Source of the DNA: Bradyrhizobium sp.
GTDB lineage: Bacteria; Pseudomonadota; Alphaproteobacteria; Rhizobiales; Xanthobacteraceae
DNA: 64,000 nucleotides
Direction: 5' to 3'
Assembly: GCF_016213215.1 (NCBI RefSeq)
Contig: NZ_JACRAW010000163.1
Location: forward strand, 92,653-156,652
Shown: positions 53,260 through 62,372 of the stretch, in pieces
Layout of the letters: each line of letters starts with the position of its first letter
Position numbering within the stretch: position 1 is the first letter of the stretch
Notes under the pieces: model-generated
Database searches by the model: none
The model's input: only the letters and a program-made list of their open reading frames with translations
Told to the model about the DNA's origin: nothing
Translations under genes and position numbers: made by a program

Positions 53260-53353
53260 GGTCATTCAGGGCTGCGCCGACGGGCGCAGACCCGGAATCT
53301 GGAAGTTGTGAGTGAGATTCCGGGTTCGATGCTTCGTATCGCCCCGGAATGAC
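53260..53353. repeat. TCATTCCGG-family palindrome
   Basis: Begins GTCATTCAGGGC, contains CCCGGAATCTGG/GAGATTCCGGG and ends CCCCGGAATGAC. Third member of the family seen at 806-904 and 26529-26645. Confidence 0.7.
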
Positions 53354-53362
53354 GCTGTGGTA

Positions 53363-54136
53363 TCAGCTCACCCGTTTCCAGGTCTGGCCGCCGCAGAACA
53401 TGCCGCCGAAGGCGCAGCCCTGCACGCGCAAGGCGTTGGGTCCCTTCAGGGCGATGGTGGAGTCGTACTTCCGGCCGCTGTTGGGGTCGTGAATGCGGCC
53501 GACCCATTTGGACTCGCCGGGGCGCATGTTGATCAGGATCTTCTCTCCGGTCTTCTCGGCATAGCCGCACAGGTTCGCGCCGCACGACTCGATCCGGACA
53601 TTGCCCTTGTTCTCTTCGGTCGCCCACACGCCGATCGGCGTTGCCGACGCGGCACTGGGAGCAGGTGTGGCAACCGGCGCGCTCTGCGGCGCCGTTGCGA
53701 CAGTCGCAGGAGCCGGCTGTGTTGGTGCAACGTTGGTGGCGGCAGGTGCGGGCGGGTTGGCATCAACGCCGGTGGTCGCGGGAGCAACGTTGTTCATGCT
53801 GGGCGGCTGCACCTGCGGCGCGGTCGCCTGCGCCGAGGGCTGCGGCGCCGGCGCCTGAACGGTCGGGGCAGGCGGAGCGGCCTGCGCCGGCGTGGACTTG
53901 GTGTCAACGTCGTCGTCGTTGCTGCCGCCAAATCCGTTGAGGTTCAGGTCTTTCAGTCTGATCGGTGTCTTGGAAAGTCCCGGCGCCGTAATCGTAATGC
54001 AGGAGAGCTGGTCGCAATGGCGCGGCGCCTCGATGCGGATCTTCTGTCCTTCGATCTCGAACGAAATCGAACTGCCGGCATGGGCGGCGGAGCTGGCCAG
54101 AAGCAGCGCGACACTGGCGATCGTGAGCTTGTTCAT
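53363..54136 (-). CDS. Secreted DUF2147 domain protein
   Basis: 257 aa from ATG 54136 (CGAGGAGG upstream). Signal peptide about 1-19 (SSAAHA). A first segment (20-65) with a CDQLSC pair, a Pro/Ala/Thr linker (70-165), and a C-terminal DUF2147 domain (about 168-257): IGVWATEENKGNVRIESCGANLCGYAEKTGEKI, KWVGRIHDPNSGRKYDSTIALKGPN and VQGCAFGGMFCGGQTWKR. Periplasmic; family function unknown. Confidence 0.8.
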   Translation of the reverse strand: MNKLTIASVALLLASSAAHAGSSISFEIEGQKIRIEAPRHCDQLSCITITAPGLSKTPIRLKDLNLNGFGGSNDDDVDTKSTPAQAAPPAPTVQAPAPQPSAQATAPQVQPPSMNNVAPATTGVDANPPAPAATNVAPTQPAPATVATAPQSAPVATPAPSAASATPIGVWATEENKGNVRIESCGANLCGYAEKTGEKILINMRPGESKWVGRIHDPNSGRKYDSTIALKGPNALRVQGCAFGGMFCGGQTWKRVS

Positions 54137-54425
54137 GACGGCCTCCTCGAGAATATGGTTCGGCAGAAAGCTGCGCCTACCGTACGCGCTGACGCCCATG
54201 CGCTCTGTGACGGGGATCACGCGCGACGATCCCGGTGGTGAGGAAGGGGAAGGCCGCGCGGCCCCGTATATTTGCGGATGCGGATCGTCCGAAGAAACCG
54301 GCAAATTAACTCGCGGTTTCTGCTGTTGTTTGTTTTCGAGGTATCCACGTCTGTCGTGGCGACTGGATCTGCGAGTCTGGATCCATTCTCACCAACCGTT
54401 AAGACCCGCGGCGTACCAGACCCTG

Positions 54426-56315
54426 ATGAGTGTTCTTCGCGTATCGAGTTGCAGCATGGTTCAATCGCATATCCATCGACAGGAGCTTCCGGGCGATCCT
54501 GTGCCGGTGGCGGCAATCGAACCGCGCCCCGCCGAGCAGAAACCGGCGAGCCGCAAAGGCACAGGCGTCAACAGCATCCCGACGAGATTTGCGACGCTTG
54601 CGCTCGTGCTCGGGGCGCTCTGTCTCGCCCTCGAGGTGCAGATTGTTCGCGCGCACGATGCGCAGGAGATTTCGACGGCTCTCGCCCTGGCCCTGTTTGC
54701 CCTTTGCGTCGTCATTCCGGCCAGCGTCACCTGGCTCGCGGCCCGAAAGCTCACGGCCAACATCGTCGCCCTTCACCGCAGCACGGAAGCGATCATCGCG
54801 GGCGACATGGACCATCCGGTGCATGTCGATTGTGCCTGCGAAGTCGGCGGGCTGGCTGACAGTTTCCGCGCCATGGTTGCGCGGCTGAACAGCAACATTC
54901 TTCGCATGAACATTCTGGCGTTCACCGATCAGGTGACCGGTCTGCCCAATCGCTGCGTCGTCACGCATGCGCTGGGCCTGCTCGCGCGGGCGGGCGATGA
55001 AGCGCGCTGCGCCGTCGTGTTCATCGATCTCGACGGCTTCAAGTCCGTCAATGACAGTCTTGGACACGAGGCCGGAGACGAACTGCTCAGGCTGGTCAGC
55101 GACCGCATCATCGGGGTGGGCCTAAAGGTCAACCGTTCCGACGTCGACACCTGCATGACGCCGTTCGGCGAGCTCTGCGACAGCTTGCCGACCAAGCCGG
55201 TCGTTTCCCGATTCGCCGGCGACGAATTCGTGATCATCCTGCCGGGCCCGGCGGGCTTGTTGCAGGTGGAAGCCACGGCCGAGCAGCTTCGCGAAGCGCT
55301 CAGCAAGCCGTTCGATGTTTTCGGCGGCGAAGTGCGCATCAGTGCCAGCGTGGGCGTCTCGCGCATGCCCGACGACACCAGCGAGGTCGAGAAGCTGCTC
55401 ACCTTTGCCGATCTGGCAATGTATGCGGCGAAAGACGCCGGCAAGAACCGGGTCGCCTTCTACGTTCCGGGCCTGAGCGTTGCGTTTGCCCGCCGGACCG
55501 AGATGGAAGCTGAATTGCGGCGCGCGGTCGACAACGGTGAACTGCTGCTCCACTATCAGCCCAAGCTCTGCAGCCACAAGCTCACGGTCACCGGTGTCGA
55601 GGCGCTGGTGCGCTGGCAGCATCCGCAACTCGGCATGGTTCCGCCGGGCGAGTTCATCCATATTGCCGAGCAGGCCGGGCTGATGCACGGGCTTGGCGCA
55701 AGCGTGATCAGAATGGCTGCGGCCCAGTGCAGGCAGTGGATTCACGAAGGCACCCCGCGGCGGGTGTCGGTCAACGTCTCGCCGGCCCAGTTCTCGCATC
55801 CGAACTTCGTGGCGGAATTGCTCGAAACCCTGCGAGACAGTGAGGTGCCTCCTCAGCTGTTCGAGATCGAGATCACGGAAAGCATGGCCATGATCGACGC
55901 CGAGGACATCGACTGCAGGCTCGGTCAAATCAGAACGGCCGGCATCGGCATCGCCATCGACGATTTCGGCACCGGCTTCTCCAATCTGTCGCAACTTTCC
56001 CGACTGCCGCTCAACCAGCTCAAGATCGACCGCTCTCTCATCCGCGAGATCGGCCACAGCGAGAAGTCCCAGCAGATCCTGCAGGCGATCGTGTCGATGA
56101 CACATGCGCTTGGCCACAAGGTGGTGGCGGAAGGGGTCGAAACGCTCGACCAGTACGCTTTCCTCCAGCGCGCGGGCTGCGACGAGATTCAAGGCTTCCT
56201 GTTCGGCAAGCCGATGGATCCGGAAGCATTTGCCTGTTGGGAGGCGGGACGCGAAGCGAACCATGTCGCCCTGCTCCAGACGATGCTGGTAGGCGAACTG
56301 GCGAAGACTGCCTGA
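54426..56315 (+). CDS. Membrane GGDEF-EAL protein
   Basis: 629 aa from ATG 54426 (ATG 54456 also possible). Two helices at about 55-75 and 85-106, HAMP-like region 106-160, GGDEF about 170-350, EAL about 370-620. The cyclase signature is AGDEF (SRFAGDEFVII, about 262), and a stretch of roughly 25 extra residues (VNRSDVDTCMTPFGELCDSL) precedes it; no RxxD inhibitory site is at the usual place. The EAL part has EALVRW, NVSPAQF, FEIEITES, IDDFGTGFSN, LKIDRSLI and AEGVET intact. Probably a phosphodiesterase with a modified cyclase domain; could be bifunctional. Confidence 0.9.
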   Translation: MSVLRVSSCSMVQSHIHRQELPGDPVPVAAIEPRPAEQKPASRKGTGVNSIPTRFATLALVLGALCLALEVQIVRAHDAQEISTALALALFALCVVIPASVTWLAARKLTANIVALHRSTEAIIAGDMDHPVHVDCACEVGGLADSFRAMVARLNSNILRMNILAFTDQVTGLPNRCVVTHALGLLARAGDEARCAVVFIDLDGFKSVNDSLGHEAGDELLRLVSDRIIGVGLKVNRSDVDTCMTPFGELCDSLPTKPVVSRFAGDEFVIILPGPAGLLQVEATAEQLREALSKPFDVFGGEVRISASVGVSRMPDDTSEVEKLLTFADLAMYAAKDAGKNRVAFYVPGLSVAFARRTEMEAELRRAVDNGELLLHYQPKLCSHKLTVTGVEALVRWQHPQLGMVPPGEFIHIAEQAGLMHGLGASVIRMAAAQCRQWIHEGTPRRVSVNVSPAQFSHPNFVAELLETLRDSEVPPQLFEIEITESMAMIDAEDIDCRLGQIRTAGIGIAIDDFGTGFSNLSQLSRLPLNQLKIDRSLIREIGHSEKSQQILQAIVSMTHALGHKVVAEGVETLDQYAFLQRAGCDEIQGFLFGKPMDPEAFACWEAGREANHVALLQTMLVGELAKTA

Positions 56316-56388
56316 GGGCGACGCGCGCGGTATCGAACGCACAACAATCAACGGCGGCGGTGCCGCGTCGATACGGGCTCGTTGTGGC

Positions 56389-56478
56389 CTAGATGACGCC
56401 GAGGATGATGGCTGCGACAAAAGCCATGGCAAGATACGCGGTGATAACGCTCAGCCTGGCGGCGAACGTCATGGGCAT
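56389..56478 (-). CDS. Very small membrane protein (29 aa)
   Basis: ATG at 56478 follows GGGAGCGGAGC on the minus strand. The 29-residue reading (MPMTFAARLSVITAYLAMAF and a further hydrophobic VAAIILGVI end) is a single membrane helix with one Arg near the N-terminus. Too short for usual gene calling; ribosome site plus helix support it. Confidence 0.45.
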   Translation of the reverse strand: MPMTFAARLSVITAYLAMAFVAAIILGVI

Positions 56479-56671
56479 GCTCCGCTCCCTCAATGCCTGT
56501 TTTCAACTGCTTCACGTGCTCGAAGATTAGCAACGAAGACGCCCCGCGAAAAAGTCAGCCTTGCTGTCTCTCGCCTGCTGTCGCCGGTATGTTGCTCCTC
56601 CAGCATGATTAAAGAAGCGTGAAATCAAGGCGTTGATGAGTCCTTAAATAAATTCGTCGAACGTGCGCGCG

Positions 56672-57871
56672 ATGACGCGCGGAGTTCGTTTGTATCTCGT
56701 CGGCTCCCTTGTGCTCGTCTCGCTTGCGGGTTGCGGCCGTGGATTCTTCTTCCAGGAACGTGAACCGTGGCGCGCCGAGGCCGAAATCGCGTGCCTGAAG
56801 TCCGGCTCGGTCAAGGAAAGTGCCGATATCGTTCGTGTCGAGCCGATCTCCGGTCCGGGCGTCTGCGGGGCGGAGTATCCGCTTAAGGTCGCCGCGCTGG
56901 GCGAGAACACCGGCACCTTCGGCTTTGCCGACGAGGATTTGCGCCCGCCCGCGAGCATCGGCAATCAGCCGCGTTGGCCGGTTTCGCAGCCGCGCTATCC
57001 GCAAGGCTCGAATTATCCGCCCACCTCGAACCATCCTGCCAATTCAAGCCATCCGCAAAGCGCTGGCGCGCCAAGCGGGCCGATCTCACTGACGCCGCCC
57101 GGCGTCGCGCCGCAGCAGGATGAGATCGAAGTGCCTCCTGAAGGCACCGGTCCGGGCCGCACCACCTATATGAATGCGCCGAGCTATCCGGCGCGCGCTC
57201 CCTACTCGACGTCTTATCCGCAAGGTCCTCGACAACGGCCCTTGCCGCGCCTCGGCCCCGCGCAGGGCAATCCCGTGGCCGCGGTCGGACCCGTGGCGAT
57301 CAAGCCGACCGCGACGCTCGCCTGTCCGATCGTCTCGGCGCTGGACCGCTGGCTCGCCGAGTCGGTGCAGCCTGCTGCCATGCGATGGTTCGGCTCACCC
57401 GTGGTCGAGATCAAGCAGATCTCGGCCTATTCCTGCCGCGGCATGAACGGCAATCGCAGTTCGCATATCTCCGAGCACGCTTTCGGCAACGCGCTCGACA
57501 TTGCCGCGTTCACGCTCGCGGACGGCCGGCGCATCACGATCAAGGACGGCTGGCGCGGCGTGCCGGAAGAGCAGGGCTTCCTGCGCGACATCGAGGCCGC
57601 GGCCTGCGACCGCTTCACGACCGTGCTCGCGCCGGGCTCCAACATCTATCACTACGATCACATCCACGTCGACCTGATGCGGCGCGCCAGTCGCCGCGTC
57701 ATCTGCCAGCCGGCCCCCGTCTCCGGCGACGAGGTCGCCGCGCGCGCCTCCCAGCGCAACCCGTATGCTTCTCGCGATCCGTACGTGACCGGATCGCTCG
57801 CCGGCAAGCACACGACGCGCCGCTCCTCGCGCGAGAAGATTAACGAGGAAGACGAGTTCATGGACGAGTAG
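56672..57871 (+). CDS. Extensin-like lipoprotein
   Basis: 399 aa from ATG 56672. The lipobox LVSLAGC gives a lipidated N-terminus. A Pro/Ser/Asn/Tyr-rich linker (about 100-200) precedes the extensin-like C-terminal domain (about 215-350): ACPIVSALDRWLAESVQPAAMRWFGSPVVEIKQISAYSCRGMNG, SHISEHAFGNALDIAAFTLADG and YHYDHIHVDLM, whose His/Asp pattern resembles D-Ala-D-Ala carboxypeptidase-like metallopeptidases. Likely an envelope-bound peptidoglycan hydrolase or binder. Confidence 0.85.
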   Translation: MTRGVRLYLVGSLVLVSLAGCGRGFFFQEREPWRAEAEIACLKSGSVKESADIVRVEPISGPGVCGAEYPLKVAALGENTGTFGFADEDLRPPASIGNQPRWPVSQPRYPQGSNYPPTSNHPANSSHPQSAGAPSGPISLTPPGVAPQQDEIEVPPEGTGPGRTTYMNAPSYPARAPYSTSYPQGPRQRPLPRLGPAQGNPVAAVGPVAIKPTATLACPIVSALDRWLAESVQPAAMRWFGSPVVEIKQISAYSCRGMNGNRSSHISEHAFGNALDIAAFTLADGRRITIKDGWRGVPEEQGFLRDIEAAACDRFTTVLAPGSNIYHYDHIHVDLMRRASRRVICQPAPVSGDEVAARASQRNPYASRDPYVTGSLAGKHTTRRSSREKINEEDEFMDE

Positions 57872-57987
57872 GGCGCTTAGTCGCTCCACGAGTCGCAGAC
57901 GTAAGCGACCAGACCGGGATCGTCCTCCCGCTGGCTCGATCTCACCACCGTCGTTGATAGGTGAATAGCAGCGCTGCAAGCGCAACC

Positions 57988-58461
57988 TCAGCCGCGCCGC
58001 GCCGCCTTGATCGCGGCGATGTCTATCTTCCTCATACCCATCATCGCATCAAATGCGCGCTTTGCTTCATCACCGCCAGCCGCTAACGCCTCGGTTAGCA
58101 CGCGCGGTGTGATTTGCCAGGAAACGCCCCATTTGTCTTTGCACCAGCCGCACGCGCTTTCCTGTCCGCCATTGCCGACGATGGCGTTCCAATAGCGGTC
58201 GGTCTCGTCCTGATCGTCGGTGGCGATCTGGAAGGAGAAGGCTTCGTTATGTTTGAACGCGGGACCGCCGTTGAGGCCAATACAGGGGACACCGGCAACC
58301 GTGAATTCGACCGTCAGCACATCCCCCGCCTTGCCGGATGGGTAGTCACTGGGTGCACGGTGGACGGCTCCCACTACGCTGTCGGGGAAGGTCTCGGCGT
58401 AGAAGCGGGCAGCAGCCTCGGCGTCCTTGTCGTACCAGAGGCAAATCGTGTTCTTTGCCAT
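57988..58461 (-). CDS. VOC family (PhnB-like) protein
   Basis: 157 aa from ATG 58461 (AAAGGG upstream). KNTICLWYDKDAEAAARFYAETFPDSVVGAVHRAPSDYP, TVEFTVAGVPCIGLNGGPAFKHNEAFSFQIATDDQDETDRYWNAIVGNGGQESACGWCKDKWGVSWQITPRVL match the PhnB/3-demethylubiquinone-like glyoxalase fold. Fold-level call only; substrate unknown. First gene of the accessory stretch at the right end. Confidence 0.85.
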   Translation of the reverse strand: MAKNTICLWYDKDAEAAARFYAETFPDSVVGAVHRAPSDYPSGKAGDVLTVEFTVAGVPCIGLNGGPAFKHNEAFSFQIATDDQDETDRYWNAIVGNGGQESACGWCKDKWGVSWQITPRVLTEALAAGGDEAKRAFDAMMGMRKIDIAAIKAARRG

Positions 58462-58939
58462 TGCGACCCTTTCGGTTCCACTCGGAATCACGCTCATCCT
58501 TCTCTATTGAGATAGGTAGCTTTGTCGACGTGCTCCAGCCCTCTCCTTTTGCTTAGCCATCATTGACGGCTTACCGCAGCATCGCTGTCCGTTTTCGGGT
58601 CAGGCAGTCGTGGTCGGCACATACCTGAGTCCGGTAGACTGCTCGCAGCTGACGTCCTGGCGATGAAATCGCTGATCAGCTCTGGGCCAAAGGCGACATG
58701 GATCAAATCCATGTCGTTTCTGCTAAGGCCCTCAGCGGAAGAATCTGATGGCTCCAACCACCGCAAGGCTATTTCCAGACCTCGGCCGGCATCTGATTGA
58801 TGTTCGCTCTTCCTCAGATAGCCGCCATCGTCAGCTAGATGGCTTACTCCCGAAACGGGCCAAAAGCGGCTGTGAGCATCCGTCGGCGCGAGCGAGCAAC
58901 ATGGGCGACACTTCGAGACCAAGCCCTTTGGCGGTCTTG
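58462..58939. other. Intergenic/eroded region, no gene seen
   Basis: About 480 bp. Frames here lack family features. The right part may be the eroded 5' portion of the insertion sequence. Confidence 0.4.
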
Positions 58940-59558
58940 CGCTTGGTCGGGGCCTGCACAGGTGCTCCCGCAGGGACCAATCAGCGTCGGAGCTTGGACT
59001 TCGCATCGGATGCGCTTAGGCCAGCGCTTTCGGATCCTGGCGATCGTCGATGACTTCACGCGCGAGTGCCTGGCGCTCATCGCTGACACGTCGTTGCCTG
59101 GACTTCGGGTGGTGCGTGAGTTCGATGCCCTCATCGCCATTCGCGCCTCGGTGCCGTTATCGGAGACGCACATGGCCGGCCGGCCGACCAGCATGGCGAT
59201 CTTGGGCTGGTCTCAGGAGCGGCAGGTTGAATGGCACTACATCGCTCCGGGTAAGCCGCAGCAGAACGCTTTCGCGGAGTCGTTCATCGGGCAGCTGCGC
59301 GACGAGTTGCTGAACGAGACGTTGTTCGGCTCGCTCAGCCATGCGCGGGAGGCTCTGGCGATTTGGAAGACTACAACACTGTGCGGCCGCACAGCGGCGT
59401 CGGCAATCTGCCCCCGGTCGCCTACGCGAAGCTCAGGGTTCCCGAGAGGCAACGGGACGGGGCGCTTGCGCTATGCCGAGGGCTCCGCGCCCCGTCCCGT
59501 TGCTTCGCCGAGCCAACAAGGCTTAAATCAACCAGTGACTCCACTCATCGCTGGATGA
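58940..59558 (+). pseudogene. IS3-family transposase (OrfB) remnant
   Basis: GTNQRRSLDFASDALR is in one frame (to about 59010), RFRILAIVDDFTRECLALIADTSLPGLRVVREFD to HYIAPGKPQQNAFAESFIGQLRDELLNETLF in the next (59015-59365), then YNTVRPHSGVGNLPPVAYAKL in a third stretch, and SAPRPVASPSQQGLNQPV at the end. The first DDE Asp (LDFASD), the last Glu region (NAFAESF) and the tail are present, but at least two frameshifts and a local inversion (59145-59185) disable it. No clear terminal inverted repeats found. Confidence 0.85.
59145..59185. other. 41-bp micro-inversion inside transposase remnant
   Basis: The plus strand here reads RASVPLSETHMAGRP between FDALIA and TSMAILGW. The reverse complement of exactly these bases, put back in place, reads GRPAMCVSDNGTEATSM in frame, the conserved VSDNGTE block with the second DDE Asp. 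Ends lie at GCC (left) and GGCC (right). Confidence 0.85.
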
Positions 59559-59806
59559 AAAAAGCCCAGGCCACTGGCGGGAGGGCCACGAAGGCGTTAA
59601 AAGCTCGAGTCATGTCCCGGGTGCGTTCCGGTCAAGCAGCCAAGCCTGCGACGAAAGCTAGCCGCAGCAAGCACGTCTGCTTCAACGGCCGTGAGCTTTC
59701 CGGCTTAGCAAGCGCAGGCAGAAGCGGCGCTCAAACGCCAGCATGGTGCTAGGCTGGTCGTCCCGGCGGATCTGCTTCGATGTCTCTCATGATGGAGGGC
59801 GGAGAC

Positions 59807-60139
59807 ATGATAATCGCTCGGATGTCACTCATAGCGTTGCTGGGCTTCACATTGCAAACGGCCCACGCACAGGAAAGTGTTTCCCCTATCCCCAACGAAG
59901 TACAGCGGTTATTTCAACTTTTCAGCCAGAGTCCAACTCAGGTCCCTGCTGGGAGACATTGTGTGGGTAAGGGCCCGGGGAATTGGAGTGCGGGGGGCAT
60001 GCAATGCTCTTGTGAGCTGCAACAGTGCTATAAAAATTGTCAAAAAAAGTTGATCGATGGAGAGGAAAGGACGGTATGTGATCAAGATGGAGGGCCGCAA
60101 TGCCAAAAAGGCACCGGGTCTTGCACAATTAAATTCTAG
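59807..60139 (+). CDS. Small Cys-rich secreted protein
   Basis: 110 aa from ATG 59807 (GGAGGGCGGAG upstream). Signal peptide about 1-22 (AHA/QES). The mature part has eight Cys in CVGKGPGNWSAGGMQCSCELQQCYKNC, VCDQDGGPQC and SCTIKF, suggesting a disulfide-rich exported protein. Its base composition is lower in GC than the core genes. Unrecognised family. Confidence 0.65.
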   Translation: MIIARMSLIALLGFTLQTAHAQESVSPIPNEVQRLFQLFSQSPTQVPAGRHCVGKGPGNWSAGGMQCSCELQQCYKNCQKKLIDGEERTVCDQDGGPQCQKGTGSCTIKF

Positions 60140-60397
60140 ATGACTGCAAGACGTTCTTAGGACAGCCATAGCTCTGGAAGAGGCTCGGCTGGAAGCAGAA
60201 CTCTCGCCAGCGAAAGCGGCCGCGAAGGGCATGTCTTCGGCTAACGCGGTGGCCAGCCGAGGCGTGAAGGTTTGCGCGAATGTCCAGCACGGCATCATCG
60301 CCGACCAGGCAATAGGTTCCGATATATAGTTAGCAATGGTCGCGCGCCGCCGTGTTATCTAAGGACAGCCCAATGCCTTCTTGGCCCAGAGGCTTGC

Positions 60398-60874
60398 TCA
60401 AAACACCACTATTCCGCCGGTCCTCTCGCACAGCCCCATACAGGTGTTGAGAATGACAACCGGATCGGTGCCCCCAGCGCGGCGTATGCAGTTGACGATG
60501 CAGGAAGACACCCACGGCGACGCGCGACGTATCACTGGAAGGTTGCGAGCCTGCGGCCGTTGAACCATGTTCGTCACGATGCTACCCACGGCACCCCGGC
60601 CGCCGTATACCGAGAAACGGCGTTCACCGCATTTGGGGCAAGTACCTAAGCATTTGCCACCAATGCAGGAGACCCTGCAAAAGTCGTTGCCACAATTCTT
60701 GCCGCAAGTATAGAGATCGCCGTATTCCGAGTAAAAGCCACCTGCCTTGTCGCAGGCGCTCTTGATCTCGCTGGTGGAATGCGTCCCCGGGATTTGGATG
60801 GTTCCGGCAGAGGCCACGCCTGCAAGGAAGCTGAGTGTGGCGAGGGCAATGATGACGACTAGGAATTTGCGCAT
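60398..60874 (-). CDS. Cys-rich secreted protein
   Basis: 158 aa with AAGGAGG before the ATG. Signal peptide about 1-23 (ASA/GTI). IQIPGTHSTSEIKSACDKAGGFYSEYGDLYTCGKNCGNDFCRVSCIGGKCLGTCPKCG has nine Cys; the second half (SSCIVNCIRRAGG, CMGLCERTGG) has four more in C-x3-C pairs. The N-terminal module is familiar from small exported proteins of Bradyrhizobium-like genomes; the C-terminal module looks like a fusion. Function unknown. Confidence 0.65.
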   Translation of the reverse strand: MRKFLVVIIALATLSFLAGVASAGTIQIPGTHSTSEIKSACDKAGGFYSEYGDLYTCGKNCGNDFCRVSCIGGKCLGTCPKCGERRFSVYGGRGAVGSIVTNMVQRPQARNLPVIRRASPWVSSCIVNCIRRAGGTDPVVILNTCMGLCERTGGIVVF

Positions 60875-60959
60875 TAAAGCCTCCTTAGACTTGCCTTAGC
60901 GGTGTTTATTCTCCTGATTTGCTATTTTAGGTTAATGCGATCTATCCCGGTGTGAACGA

Positions 60960-61253
60960 CATCACACCGTCAATTATGTCGCAGGCACTGTGGATGGCGT
61001 TGGATGTTGATGCGCCAAGAGGACGTTGTTCTTCAACAAGATCGAGGTTCCGGCCCTCATCGTACCCAAGGCGACTCAACTCCTCGAAAAACATGCGGTA
61101 AATCCGATGGCCATTTGCGCCCATGTCGCCGATCTTGGTCGCCGGGCTAACTATCGCGATGCGCTTCATCTTCGCCGGTTGCTGCGCACGCGCTGCGAGC
61201 GGCCACGTCGCTGCTGTGCCACCGAAAAGCGTGATGAACTCGCGCCGTTGCAT
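60960..61253 (-). pseudogene. Truncated ABC-transporter substrate-binding protein
   Basis: MQRREFITLFGGTAATWPLAARAQQ is a Tat signal peptide typical of the ABC_sub_bind family; KRIAIVSPATKIGDMGANGHRIYRMFFEELSRLGYDEGRNLDLVEEQR continues the domain, then similarity stops and the frame ends. Only about 90 of about 320 residues remain. A fragment of a family that is highly multiplied in Bradyrhizobium. Confidence 0.75.
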
Positions 61254-61495
61254 GCATCCCCCTGAGGGAAAGCTCATCGAAGCCTCAAGCCTAACACGTT
61301 GCGACGGGGCGGCGGTGAGAAAGGGCAGCCAATCGACCCTCGACGCTGCGACCCAATGTCCGTTTCGGGTCAGAAGCGCCGGTCAAGGCCGATGCAAATC
61401 ACTCCCGGTTTACCCTCAACAGCTGACCTCTTGGCAAGCATCACCTCAGGCAGCCTTGGGCCATCGCGACCTCGCGCAATCACATCCTAGACGTA
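61254..61495. other. Intergenic, with short dispersed motif
   Basis: Contains CAATGTCCGTTTCGGGTCAG (61355-61374), whose translation MSVSGQKRRSRP resembles a short motif I recall as recurring in Bradyrhizobium intergenic DNA; similar GTCCGTTTTCGGGTCAG occurs at 58587-58603 and AGTCCGTTCTGGGTGAC at 61977-61993. Confidence 0.4.
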
Positions 61496-61873
61496 TCAGT
61501 TCCGTTCAACGAGTTTCCAATATGAGTCTTTTCGAACCACTTCGCCTGCGCGGAATGTGTAGAAGTCGCAACCTTGGACTTCCACCTTCTTTCCATCCCG
61601 ACCAGTGCCAGTGAGGCACCATTTCGAAATGCCGGTTTGAGATTCCGAATCTACAAAATGCTCAGCATTCCCGTAATGGACGTCGGGCAGTCCTTCAAAG
61701 CGTGCAGCCAGCCCTTCTCGCACATTCTCCTTACCCTCAAAGCGGGAGCCGTACGGTTTACTCCCCTTCGGCATCTCCAAAACGCAATCATCCGCAAAGA
61801 ATTTCATGATCCGATCCAGATCGTGCGCGTTGAACGCATCACATATCTCTACCAGCTTGGCTCGGATATCCAT
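61496..61873 (-). CDS. SnoaL/NTF2-like family protein
   Basis: 125 aa from ATG 61873 (a Met at 61927 is less likely). IRAKLVEICDAFNAHDLDRIMKFFADDCVLEMPKG, the middle GLAARFEGLPDVHYGNAEHFVDSESQTGISKWCLTGTG and CDFYTFRAGEVVRKDSYWKL match the ketosteroid-isomerase-like cone fold. Cytoplasmic; ligand unknown. Confidence 0.8.
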   Translation of the reverse strand: MDIRAKLVEICDAFNAHDLDRIMKFFADDCVLEMPKGSKPYGSRFEGKENVREGLAARFEGLPDVHYGNAEHFVDSESQTGISKWCLTGTGRDGKKVEVQGCDFYTFRAGEVVRKDSYWKLVERN

Positions 61874-61927
61874 CTGCGCCTTGCTCACTTCAATACGCCG
61901 CGATATCGGCAGACTAACGCCCCACAA

Positions 61928-62372
61928 CCTTAGTCAATCACGTCGTCCCAGCACGGACAACGCTTGAGTTGGCCCAAGTCCGTTCTGGGTGACAAGGGAC
62001 CTTCGAAGGTTGGCTCCGTCGTGGTCAGCTGCAGCCTCGAGAGCCGACGTATCCAGCGGCGGTGACAGCGCGCCGCAAGGGGAGAGCTCAGCCGAGGACT
62101 TGAAGTAAATCGGCGCGAGCGCTCGGCAACGCGCCGACGATGCGGCGGTGATCGCCGGAGCGCCGGATTCCTTCGTCGCGCTGAACTGCCGTTGCAGATG
62201 GACGCACGCCTTCGACCGAAGCACGCGCAGATTCTGAAAGAACGGGAGCAAAAGCCGGTTCCCGGGTTCCCAGCCCAAATGAATCCCTTGCCTTGCCGGA
62301 TTTGAGTCGCATTGCGACCCAGGTCGCGGCCGACGCTCGTGCGCGGCGGGGGGTGCAACACCGGGCGATACC
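61928..62372. other. Intergenic region, no gene seen
   Basis: About 445 bp. Minus-strand open frames here are Arg/Pro/Ser-rich shadows without ribosome sites. The stretch seems non-coding and may be eroded gene remains. Confidence 0.4.

Noticed and set aside
60140..60397. Possible remnant coding region between the two Cys-rich genes
   Set aside because: A plus-strand reading (EEARLEAELSPAKAAAKGM) looks helical but has no start or family match.
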